Assembly (NCBI GenBank): GCA_022749815.1
Contig: JAKIWV010000001.1
Location: 1-64,000, forward strand
Direction of reading: 5' to 3'
From: Thermoplasmata archaeon
GTDB taxonomy: Archaea > Thermoplasmatota > Thermoplasmata > Lutacidiplasmatales > UBA184
Length of the DNA stretch: 64,000 bases
Position numbers and translations under genes: made by a program. Each line of letters starts with the position of its first letter. Positions within the stretch are counted from its first letter, which is position 1. Below, one piece after another: positions 1 to 7,623 of this stretch. The notes under the pieces were generated by a model. It was not told where the DNA came from. It saw only the letters and a list, made by a program, of their open reading frames with translations, and searched no databases.

Positions 1-1205
1 CTGGTGAGCTGTTACGCACTCTTTGAAGGATGGCTGCTTCTGAGCCCACCTCCCAGTTGTCTTCGAACACGGACGCCCTTTGCATAGCACTGAACCGGCA
101 CTTGGGGCCCTTAATGCGAGGCTGGGTTGCATTCCCTTTCGCACGGCGGGCTTACCCCTGCCGCGCTCACTCCCGGTGTCTGCGCCGCCCGGCAATTCGG
201 AGTTCGACAGCAGGCCAAGACCTTTCGGTCCTGGGTCCCACAATCGGTGCTCTACCTGCCGAGCCGGCTCGACCGAGACCTACCTGCGAGTAGTTTCGGA
301 AGGAACCAGCGATCCCCAGTCTAGATTGGCCTTTCACCCCTAAGCGCAGGTCATCCGAGTGATTTGCACGTCAACACCGGTTCGGTCCTCCACCTACCTT
401 TCGGCAGGCTTCAACCTACCCACGCTTAGATCGATTGGCTTCGGGTCTTCCACCGATGACTTCGGGCGAGCCCACCCCGTCCCTCACGCCTTGCGGCGCT
501 GCGGACTGTCGGTTTCCCTTCGGCTGCGGCCGTTGAGGGCCTTAGCCTCGCCATCGATCGAAACTCCCTGGCCCGTTATTCAAAACGGACGCATGCACCC
601 TGTGTCCATGACCTTACGGTCACTTCGTTCCTTGGGGGCGTCATGCGGCTTATCGTCAGTTGGTTTCAGGCCCTTTTCACCTCCCTTTCGAGGTACTTTT
701 CAGCGTTCGCTCGCGCTACTAATGCACTATCGGTCTCGGGACGTATTTAGAATTGGAAGACTGTACCTCCCAGATTCCCACGCGATATCCAACGCGCGGT
801 ACTCAGGATACCTCCAATCGCCTCTCTTCGTTGCGCCTACGGGACTGTCACCCTCTAGGGTCTGCCGTTCCAGGCACGTTTGGCTTCCGAAGTTGAGGCG
901 TACGGAGGTCCTCCACGCCACATCTCCCGACGCTCTCGCGCCGGGATTCGGTTTGTTCTACACCGTTTTCGATCGCCTTTACTTACGGTATCTCGGTTGA
1001 TTTCTATTCCTCCCCCTACTAGAATGCTTTACTTCGGGGGGTTCCCCTTCCTTGCGGAATGTCCCTTGCGGGACCGGAGTTCCGATTAGGAGATCGGTGG
1101 ATCAAAGGTTCCTTGCGCCTACCCACCGCTTATCGCAGCTTGGCACGTCCTTCGTCGGCGCCCGAGCCGAGCCATTCCCCAACTGACAGGAGTCAGCTAC
1201 ACTGT
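1..1205 (-). rRNA. 23S ribosomal RNA, 5' part (3' part lies outside the window)
   Basis: The reverse complement matches conserved large-subunit rRNA blocks. Near the 5' end it reads GACGAAGGACGTGCC followed by CTGCGATAAGC, as in domain I of all 23S genes. At the window edge it reads GAAGCAGCCATCC and GCGTAACAGCTCACC, the GTPase-associated centre near E. coli position 1070-1100. The 5' end at about 1205 was placed by counting back from GGACGTG and is approximate. All ORF-track entries inside it are spurious. No 16S gene lies upstream: the next feature in the direction of transcription is a protein gene, so the 16S and 23S genes are unlinked here. Confidence 0.96.
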
Positions 1206-1389
1206 ATACATCAGACAAGCGTCCAGAACGCGTGTGATCGGCGTCATCGGTCCCCGACGGCCACTCCCCCCGGAGGGGGCACAGCGGACGGGGCCCCTCG
1301 CCCTTCCCCGGGGAGGCCCCGGCCTCCACGGGTGCATAGCGTACGCCAGCAGTTCGTGGAACTGTTGACGTGCGGGCGGCCGACAAGCC

Positions 1390-1416
1390 CGCGCTATTTA
1401 GCCTTTTCAAAAGGTT
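1390..1416 (-). promoter_or_regulatory. Archaeal promoter of the 23S rRNA gene
   Basis: The minus strand reads TTTTGAAAAGGCTAAATAG: a purine-rich BRE-like stretch followed by the TATA-like box CTAAATAG at 1394-1401. A start about 25 bases downstream would give a leader of roughly 165 bases before the mature rRNA. The GC-rich leader (about 1205-1370) contains complementary C-rich and G-rich blocks, such as CCCCGGGGAGG, that could form a processing stem; I did not fold it. This is the only AT-rich promoter-like element between the upstream gene and the rRNA. Confidence 0.7.
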
Positions 1417-1461
1417 CGTCCCATGGACCGAGGTACGCCGAGTGCGTCGACCGCTCGGCTA

Positions 1462-1953
1462 CTAGAGGATCGGTGCGGTGTACGTCCCGTTGACCCACGC
1501 ATTGATCCCGGGCAGCGTGGTCGGGTCTACGCCCTCGAGCGTGAACTCGAAGACGCCCCCGCCGGTCGTGGTGAACGTCTCGGTCAGGTTCGCGTAGTTG
1601 ATCGCGCCTCCCACGGAGCCCATCTGCATGACCCCGTAGACGATCTCGACGCCCGCCGGGTTGTAGACCAGCAGGATGAACTCGACGGGCACGCCCAGGT
1701 AGTGGGAGCTGAATGACAACGAGATGTAGGCGTTCCCGGGGAGGGAGTAGTTCGTCGAGCCGGTGTGCGTGCAGTCGCACGAGTTCGTGGAGAACTTGAA
1801 GCTGAACGGCGTCGGCCCGACCGGTACGGCCACCAGCCCGTAGACCGCGAGGGCCGCGACCACGACCGCCGCGACGGCGACCCAGAACTTGCGAGAAAGG
1901 AGGAGACCGGTCAGCCGAAACCTGAGGCCTTCGGCGGCGGGCTTGGAACTCAT
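1462..1953 (-). CDS. Membrane-anchored extracytoplasmic protein of unknown function
   Basis: The 163-residue product has one hydrophobic segment at about residues 22-43 (FWVAVAAVVVAALAVYGLVA) preceded by basic residues. It is followed by a Thr/Ser/Asn-rich domain with several NxS/T sequons, so the bulk probably faces outward as a signal-anchored protein. I recognise no family; the beta-rich look of the C-terminal half resembles small archaeal surface domains. The ORF track starts nine codons earlier at a TTG. I prefer the ATG at 1953, which has GAGAGG just upstream. It lies upstream of the 23S gene in the same direction, but the rRNA has its own promoter. Confidence 0.7.
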   Translation of the reverse strand: MSSKPAAEGLRFRLTGLLLSRKFWVAVAAVVVAALAVYGLVAVPVGPTPFSFKFSTNSCDCTHTGSTNYSLPGNAYISLSFSSHYLGVPVEFILLVYNPAGVEIVYGVMQMGSVGGAINYANLTETFTTTGGGVFEFTLEGVDPTTLPGINAWVNGTYTAPIL

Positions 1954-2168
1954 CCGAAACCTCTCGGCATGAATACGCAAGGCGGACCCACTTTAGCATG
2001 TCGTCGGGTCCGAATGCCCTCTCCCTGACGGCTCGCGGGACCTTGGGTCATCATGGACCCCCAAGTACCTCCGAGGGGCGACGATGGCTACGCCTCGGGG
2101 CCGGAGGCCTCAAGTGGTGACGGACTCGTGAGGACCGAGGGGATGGACGCCGCGCCGTCTCGATTCAC

Positions 2169-2930
2169 ATGAACGTCGTAGGACTCGTGTGGGTCGGAGT
2201 ACGGACGGGGAAATTCGAGGAGACGGTCGAATTCTTTCGCTCGGTGCTGGAACTCCCCGTCGGCCTTCGGCGCCGGCATTTCGTCCGGCTCGACCTCCCG
2301 GACGCATCGGTGGTGGAGGTGTTCGACCCCGCGAGCGGAGAGTATCCCCACTTCACGACGGGCCCGGTGCTCGGATTCCAGGTGACCGACTTCGACGCGG
2401 CTCGTACGGAACTCGCGGGCGGTGGGTGCGGACTCCTCCTTCCAGTGGGTGGCGAGCGAGGGGAGTACCGATGGCAGCACTTCCGGGCCCCCGACGGTAT
2501 GGTGTACGAGATCGTGGACTATCCGAACCGCCCGAGACCTCAGGCCGCGTCCGGGGCCATCGGCGTGACCAAATTGGTTTGGTCGGGGCTCTCCACCTCC
2601 ACGTTCTCAACGACCGCGGGGTTCTACAGAGACACGTTGGGGTTACGCGTCGTGGAAGAGACGCCGGATCTCATCGAATGCGTCTTACCCGACGGCGGAG
2701 GGCTGGAAGCATTCCGCCGAGGGAGCGCGATGGACCACCCCCACTTCCGGACGGGCCTGGTGCCCGGTTTCGGCGTCGCCGACATAGATCACGCGGTCCG
2801 AATTCTCGGGCAGAGGGGGGTTCCTCTGGTCGAGACCCGCCGAAGGGTGTGGGGGGGGTGGGCCCACTTCCGAGCTCCGGATGGGAACATCTACGAAGTG
2901 AAGGGTGGCTCAGCGCCGCGCGCCCGCTGA
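2169..2930 (+). CDS. Two-domain VOC-superfamily (glyoxalase/bleomycin-resistance fold) protein
   Basis: The 253-residue product consists of two VOC modules, about residues 1-120 and 130-250. Each begins with a beta strand and a helix around a FYRDTLGL-type element (FFRSVLELPV in the first) and ends with a FRAPDGxxYE motif (FRAPDGMVYEIVD and FRAPDGNIYEVKG). The terminal Glu is the usual metal ligand of the family, and the strand-start His of classical glyoxalase is not obvious. Known members are metal-dependent lyases, dioxygenases, epimerases or drug-binding proteins, so the substrate cannot be told. It stands alone on its strand; the next gene is convergent. A T5 run at about 3010-3014 may terminate it. 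Confidence 0.85.
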   Translation: MNVVGLVWVGVRTGKFEETVEFFRSVLELPVGLRRRHFVRLDLPDASVVEVFDPASGEYPHFTTGPVLGFQVTDFDAARTELAGGGCGLLLPVGGERGEYRWQHFRAPDGMVYEIVDYPNRPRPQAASGAIGVTKLVWSGLSTSTFSTTAGFYRDTLGLRVVEETPDLIECVLPDGGGLEAFRRGSAMDHPHFRTGLVPGFGVADIDHAVRILGQRGVPLVETRRRVWGGWAHFRAPDGNIYEVKGGSAPRAR

Positions 2931-3028
2931 ATCCAGCGACGAACCGTTGTCCCCCCTCGGACCGATCAGGCCCCCGTGGCGTGGCAACGGGCGGAGTCGG
3001 TTGCGGGGAGTTTTTCCCGAACCGTCGC

Positions 3029-3358
3029 TCAGGCGGAGAACGACTTGCCGCAGGAGCAGGTGTGGGTGGCGTTCGGATTGTAGATCTTGAATCCGGAGGC
3101 CTCGAGGCCGAGCAGGTAATCGACCTTGACCCCGTTGAGCAGCGGGGCGCTGGCGTGGTCGACGACGACCTTGAGGCCGCCGTCGTGGAACGCGACCTCG
3201 TCGCCGGTCTCTTCCTTGTCGAATGTCATGCCGTAGGTGAGCCCGGAGCAGCCGCCTCCCTGGACGAAGAGCCGGAGCGCGTTGCCGGCCTTGCCCTGCT
3301 TCTCCATGATCTTGAGCACCTCCGCCTTCGCGGGCGGGGTTACTTCGACTTGGACCAT
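3029..3358 (-). CDS. HesB/IscA-type iron-sulfur cluster assembly or carrier protein
   Basis: The 109-residue product has the three conserved cysteines of A-type carriers: GGCSGLTYG at about residue 40 and CSCGKSF at the C terminus. These bind Fe-S clusters or iron and pass them to apo-proteins in the cytoplasm. Length and motif order fit the family (about 105-120 residues). The ORF track extends 46 codons upstream, but the start at 3358 is supported by GAGGTG five bases before the ATG and by the family N terminus (VEVTPPAKAEVLKIM). No other Fe-S assembly gene is adjacent. It is convergent with the VOC gene. Confidence 0.93.
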   Translation of the reverse strand: MVQVEVTPPAKAEVLKIMEKQGKAGNALRLFVQGGGCSGLTYGMTFDKEETGDEVAFHDGGLKVVVDHASAPLLNGVKVDYLLGLEASGFKIYNPNATHTCSCGKSFSA

Positions 3359-3529
3359 TTCGACACCTCGACGTGGTGGAACTCCCGCGGGCGCGCTTAA
3401 GCGTTTCCGAACGCCCGCATCATCGGCCCGGGCCCCGTAGGCCGTTCCTTGCCGACCGGAGGGGGCGGCGACGGTGCTTCCGAACGGTCCCCGCACCCTT
3501 ATGTCCGAGAGGTCCCATCGTCCCTTCCC

Positions 3530-4384
3530 ATGTGCCGCCTTCTCGGGGTCCTCTCCCCGGACGAGATTTCAGCGCGCCCCTGGCTGCTGGATTCCGAGCG
3601 GTCCCTGTTCGCGCAGGCCAACGTGACCCCCGAGACCGCCCAGCGGGACGGCTGGGGGATCGGGTGGTTCGACACCCAGGGCCGGATCCACGTCCAGAAG
3701 GGCATCCACGGTGCCTCCGAACGGCCCGAAAGGGAACACTTTCGATTGATCGCCGGTTCGGCCCGGAGCCGAAACCTGATCGGCCATCTCCGTCACGCGA
3801 GCAATCCCTTGAAGCTGTCCCGGGAGCGGCTGCTCGCGCTCGTCAACTCGCAGCCGTTTGAAGACGGCCAAACCCTCTTCGGGCACAATGGCTCGATCCC
3901 GTTCCCGACCGAAACCCGCCAGCTGCTTGGCCCCCTGGACGCGCGAGTACAAGGGGTGAACGACAGCGAGGTTCTCTACTGGCTGTTGCAGAAGCACTTC
4001 ATCGACACCGGGGACGCGCTCAAGGCCTTCGTTGCGGCCCGGAAAGACCTCGTAGAGGTCTGGGCCCGGAAGGGTCACCCGGACGGAGGGCCCTGGAGCG
4101 GCCTCAATGTCCTCTACGCCCCGGCCCCCGACGAGCTGTGGGCCTTCTGCTGCTACGAAGGGGAGCACGGGACCAATCTCTGCGACGCTGGGCAGCCGTA
4201 CTACCAGATGTCCTACCAGGAAACGCCGACCGGACTGGTCATCGGGAGCGAGCCGTTCGACTCCCATCGAGAGCGGTGGAACGCGCTGGCCAACGACCAC
4301 TTTCTCCGCGCCCGGATCCACAACGGGCGCGTGGTGGTCGAAAAGGGAACCTTGCCCGTGCCGGTCCCGCTCGCCCAGCGTTAG
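3530..4384 (+). CDS. Class II glutamine amidotransferase (YafJ/Dug3/EgtC-like)
   Basis: The 284-residue product begins MCRLLGV, so after Met removal Cys2 is the N-terminal nucleophile of an Ntn-type glutaminase domain. Further family elements are LIGHLRHAS at about residue 82 and FGHNGSIPF at about 118. Stand-alone proteins of this type hydrolyse gamma-glutamyl amides such as glutathione derivatives or related peptides; the substrate here is unknown. The ORF track start 27 codons earlier would bury the catalytic Cys and is rejected. A CTTAT element about 30 bases before the ATG suggests a leaderless transcript. The stop overlaps the stop of the convergent dehydrogenase by four bases. Confidence 0.9.
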   Translation: MCRLLGVLSPDEISARPWLLDSERSLFAQANVTPETAQRDGWGIGWFDTQGRIHVQKGIHGASERPEREHFRLIAGSARSRNLIGHLRHASNPLKLSRERLLALVNSQPFEDGQTLFGHNGSIPFPTETRQLLGPLDARVQGVNDSEVLYWLLQKHFIDTGDALKAFVAARKDLVEVWARKGHPDGGPWSGLNVLYAPAPDELWAFCCYEGEHGTNLCDAGQPYYQMSYQETPTGLVIGSEPFDSHRERWNALANDHFLRARIHNGRVVVEKGTLPVPVPLAQR

Positions 4385-5382
4385 GGTACGCCGTCCCCCG
4401 GTGGCGCCGGTGCCGGTGCCCCGACGGCGACCGCCGAGGTCGTCTGCGTCGTACGGGGGCGCCCGCGCGCGAGCGTGGCCTCCAGGACGGAAGAGAAATC
4501 GTCCTCCGAACGCCCCTGGGCTATCGCCTCGTCGAGCAGCTTCCGGGCCTCTCGGCTCATCTTCAAGGGGCGCCCTTCCCGGGTGCTGGCTTTCTCAGCC
4601 AATCGGAGGTCCTTCCGCGCGAGGGCCGTCGTGAACTGGGGCGGGTACTGTCCGGCCCGGAAGGCGGCGCTCTTCCGCTCGAGCATCGCGGAGCGCCCTC
4701 CCCCCGCCAGGAGAAGGTCCAAAACGCGTCCGCGTTCGAGATGGAGGCTGTCGGCCAAGGCGAGCGCCTCGGTGGCGAGGACGGTGTACCCGATCGTCAG
4801 CAGATTGTTGACAAGTTTCATCGACGTTCCGGCGCCGACGGGGCCCACATGCTCCACTGCACGGCCCATTCTCAGGAGGAGCGGGCGCGCGCGGGCGACG
4901 TCCTGCTCGTCGCCGCCGACGAAGAACGTGACCTCCCCTTGTGCGGCCATGTCGATGCTGCCGCCGACGGGGGCGTCGATGTAGTGAAGCCCCCTCTCAC
5001 CGAGACGCGCGGCGAAGGTGCGACTCTCCTCGGGGTCGACCGTGCTCAGGTCGACGACGAGGGTTCCCGGCGCCGCCGCCCGGGAGAGACCTCCTCGCCC
5101 GAAGAGAACCTTCTGGACGGCCTTTCCGTCCGTCAGCATGAGGAAGATCACGCCGTTCGACACGCTCCGGGCGAGGTCCTTTGGGCTCGCGACCCATCGG
5201 GCGCCCTGAGCGACGAGCGGCTCCACCTTGGCCTGGGTCCGGTTGTAGGCGATCACGGGAACGTGAAACCGGACGAGGTTCTGCGCGAGTCGGAATCCCA
5301 TCCGTCCGAGGCCGATGAATCCTACGGCGATCTCCGGCGTCAGCGGCGACCTCGGTTCGGGAGTGAGGGGGGCGGCGGACAT
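4381..5382 (-). CDS. NAD(P)-dependent beta-hydroxyacid dehydrogenase (3-hydroxyisobutyrate dehydrogenase family)
   Basis: The 333-residue product has an N-terminal Rossmann domain with the signature VGFIGLGRMGFRLAQNL (about residues 19-35), then DAPVGGSIDMAAQGEVTFFVGG, the family substrate loop (DAPVSGG-like). The catalytic lysine lies in GAGTSMKLVNNLL. The C-terminal all-helical half completes the fold. Members oxidise 3-hydroxyisobutyrate, tartronate semialdehyde-type acids or succinic semialdehyde; the substrate is not evident. The C-terminal tail of about 20 residues is Ala/Pro-rich. I chose the ATG at 5382 over the upstream TTG-like starts because GGGTTATTG lies about 28 bases before it, the leaderless spacing seen elsewhere here. 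Confidence 0.9.
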   Translation of the reverse strand: MSAAPLTPEPRSPLTPEIAVGFIGLGRMGFRLAQNLVRFHVPVIAYNRTQAKVEPLVAQGARWVASPKDLARSVSNGVIFLMLTDGKAVQKVLFGRGGLSRAAAPGTLVVDLSTVDPEESRTFAARLGERGLHYIDAPVGGSIDMAAQGEVTFFVGGDEQDVARARPLLLRMGRAVEHVGPVGAGTSMKLVNNLLTIGYTVLATEALALADSLHLERGRVLDLLLAGGGRSAMLERKSAAFRAGQYPPQFTTALARKDLRLAEKASTREGRPLKMSREARKLLDEAIAQGRSEDDFSSVLEATLARGRPRTTQTTSAVAVGAPAPAPPGDGVP

Positions 5383-5496
5383 GGCCGACCGACACCGGGG
5401 GTTCGCAATAACCCCTCGGCACCAGAGCACCCACTGGATGCGTCAGACTCGTCGGCGGGTCCGACCGTCCTGGGCTCACCCGCGGCTCCCGCCGGT

Positions 5497-7623
5497 CTAG
5501 GGAGGTGCGGACCAGGGCGGTCCCAACTGCCCGGCGGATATCGGCGCGGTCTGGTTCAGCCAGACTCCCTCGAACTGGACAGTTCCGGTCCAGTGCTGGA
5601 CCACGAGTGCGAGGTGCATTAACGGAAGGTAGACCGGAATGTGGAGCCCGAACGACTCGAAGAAGAGACCGTTCGCCGAAGCGTTCGACCCCGTCATCGG
5701 GAAGCTCGCGAAGGGGACTGAGCCGCCGCCATAGCTGAGGAAGAGCGAGATCACATTCGTCAGGGCAAGTTGGTCCAGCTGTAGGGCCACGACGAGCGTG
5801 AAGTTTCCCGGGCTCCAGACCGAGTAGTTTCCTTGCACGGGGAGGGTCGGACCTGACACGAGCTGGGTCGGCGAGGAGACGTTCGACAGGCGTTCGCTCC
5901 CGCAGCAGCCGAACGCCGAGGGACCGAAGTATTGCATCAAGGGCCTATAGAGCGGCGGCTGGCTCGAATGATTCGTCGAGAGGAGCAAGGCGCCATCGGC
6001 TTCTCCGACCGGTGAGGCGCCCGTCGCCAGGTAGTAATTGGCCCACCGGAGCATCGAGACCGGGTCCGGGCCGTAGAAGTTCGGAGTGTAGAACGTCGAG
6101 TCGTAGGGATCGGTCAGGACGTACGAGATCGGCTGATTCAGCGTGTGGTACCCCGGGATGGTAAACTGCTGCCGGTCGAGCGGTTCGACCAGATTGTTCT
6201 GTACGAGGAGGTTTCCGGACGCCGGAGTGATACCGATCAGGGAGCGGACCGAATCGACTCCGCCCGGATACGCCGTCGTGGCCCTCGGGAAGTCGTAGGA
6301 TCCCTGGGCCAGGCCGTAGACGGAAGTCAGGGCCGGGTTGGCGGGCCCCCAGGGAGCGAACACGAATCCGACGAGGATCACGCCCAGCACGGCCGCGGCT
6401 CCCCAACGAGCGGCGGGAGTCTGGACTCGCAGCCACCGAGCCCGAGGAGCGGGCTCGCCCACGAGGGCGATGCGGGAATCATGGAAATGGAGCCGCCATG
6501 GGCGGTCGAGACCGCGGATCGCGCTCGCGAACAGCGCCGGAACGACGTAGCAGAAGTACTGGTCCGTGAACGGCCAGAGGAACGCCGTGGACGACCCCAG
6601 GAACGCGGCATGCGCTACGTACGGGATCAGCATCCAGCGCTCCTCCCTGCCGAGGAGGGGGAGGCCCAGGAGAGGCGCCAGCAACAGCACCACCGTCATG
6701 ACTTGTCGGCCCAACAACGCCAGGGGTCCGCCGGTCGCGGGGGGTCCCACCGACGACCCGGAGCCGTTCACTTGTAGGAGGAACTGGAGGACCCCGCCGG
6801 TCCCCTCGAACGAAGCCAGGTACGCCGCGATGGCCAGAAAGACCGCGGTGGAGGCGCCTAGCAAGTAGAGGCCGAGGAGCCTGCGGGGAGTCCGCCAAGG
6901 AGCCGGTGTAGCGGGGGATGGGCTCCGGTGCAGGCCGATGAACCGGGCGATCTGCGGCTCGAGAAGCAGACCGAGTCCGAAGAAGGCCACGAGGATCGGA
7001 GCACCGATGTTCGTGAGGATGGCCGCGGTCCAGAGGAGGCCGGCGACCCGAAACTTCTGTCGTCGATACTGCCAGTATCCGGTAAGGAACAGGACGGGAA
7101 ACAAGCTCTCGAGATGGACCGGAAACCAGACAGACCCGGCCACGGCGGGAAAGGCGAGGTACGCTAGACCTAGCCCCAGCGCGAGCCAACGGCTTTCGAA
7201 CCGGTCCCGAACGATCAGGTAGATGGGTACGGCGGCCAGAGCCACCGCCCCACTGTTGACGCCGAGCAGGAACAGGAAGAATTCCGACTGGGACGGGAAG
7301 AGGCCCAGGAAGGGGACGAGCAGGAAGACCATCGGGTGGACGGCTCCCGAGCCGATCAGTGTCGGACTCTGTCCGTGAGCTGTCGCCCAGATTTCCTGAT
7401 AGATGAGGCCAAAATCAAGGACGAAGAGGTGGAGGGACTGGAACCGAAGCCAGCCTATCCACGTCCAGGCCGCGGCAAAGACGAAGACGCCGGCCAACAG
7501 GATCGCGGGCGGTAGCCATGGGATCCGGACGAGGGTCTGGAATGGTCCGCCGGAACTCCCGCCTCTTGCGGTGGGCGCGTCGCCCTCCCGGGCGCCGGTT
7601 TCTGACGGAGGCAACGAACTCAT
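5497..7623 (-). CDS. DUF2079-like multi-pass membrane protein with extracytoplasmic C-terminal domain
   Basis: The 708-residue product has about ten membrane segments in its first 400 residues and then a soluble, Thr/Ser/Asn-rich C-terminal part with several NxS/T sequons. The N-terminal block LHLFVLDFGLIYQEIW after the first helix, followed by HPMVFLLVPFLGLFPSQSEF, matches the DUF2079 archaeal/bacterial membrane family, which has a GT-C-like topology. Its role is inferred to be lipid-linked sugar transfer or glycan handling on the outer face. The ATG at 7623 overlaps the stop of the upstream GT-C gene as ATGA, which fixes the start and rejects the longer ORF. It is the last gene of a three-gene operon. 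Confidence 0.82.
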   Translation of the reverse strand: MSSLPPSETGAREGDAPTARGGSSGGPFQTLVRIPWLPPAILLAGVFVFAAAWTWIGWLRFQSLHLFVLDFGLIYQEIWATAHGQSPTLIGSGAVHPMVFLLVPFLGLFPSQSEFFLFLLGVNSGAVALAAVPIYLIVRDRFESRWLALGLGLAYLAFPAVAGSVWFPVHLESLFPVLFLTGYWQYRRQKFRVAGLLWTAAILTNIGAPILVAFFGLGLLLEPQIARFIGLHRSPSPATPAPWRTPRRLLGLYLLGASTAVFLAIAAYLASFEGTGGVLQFLLQVNGSGSSVGPPATGGPLALLGRQVMTVVLLLAPLLGLPLLGREERWMLIPYVAHAAFLGSSTAFLWPFTDQYFCYVVPALFASAIRGLDRPWRLHFHDSRIALVGEPAPRARWLRVQTPAARWGAAAVLGVILVGFVFAPWGPANPALTSVYGLAQGSYDFPRATTAYPGGVDSVRSLIGITPASGNLLVQNNLVEPLDRQQFTIPGYHTLNQPISYVLTDPYDSTFYTPNFYGPDPVSMLRWANYYLATGASPVGEADGALLLSTNHSSQPPLYRPLMQYFGPSAFGCCGSERLSNVSSPTQLVSGPTLPVQGNYSVWSPGNFTLVVALQLDQLALTNVISLFLSYGGGSVPFASFPMTGSNASANGLFFESFGLHIPVYLPLMHLALVVQHWTGTVQFEGVWLNQTAPISAGQLGPPWSAPP

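Noticed and set aside
30-1493. ORFs of 60-213 codons over the left edge
   Set aside because: They lie in the 23S rRNA gene or its leader and show no protein motif.
4138-5622. 494-codon plus-strand ORF opposite the dehydrogenase
   Set aside because: Antisense shadow of a clear dehydrogenase gene; common in GC-rich DNA.
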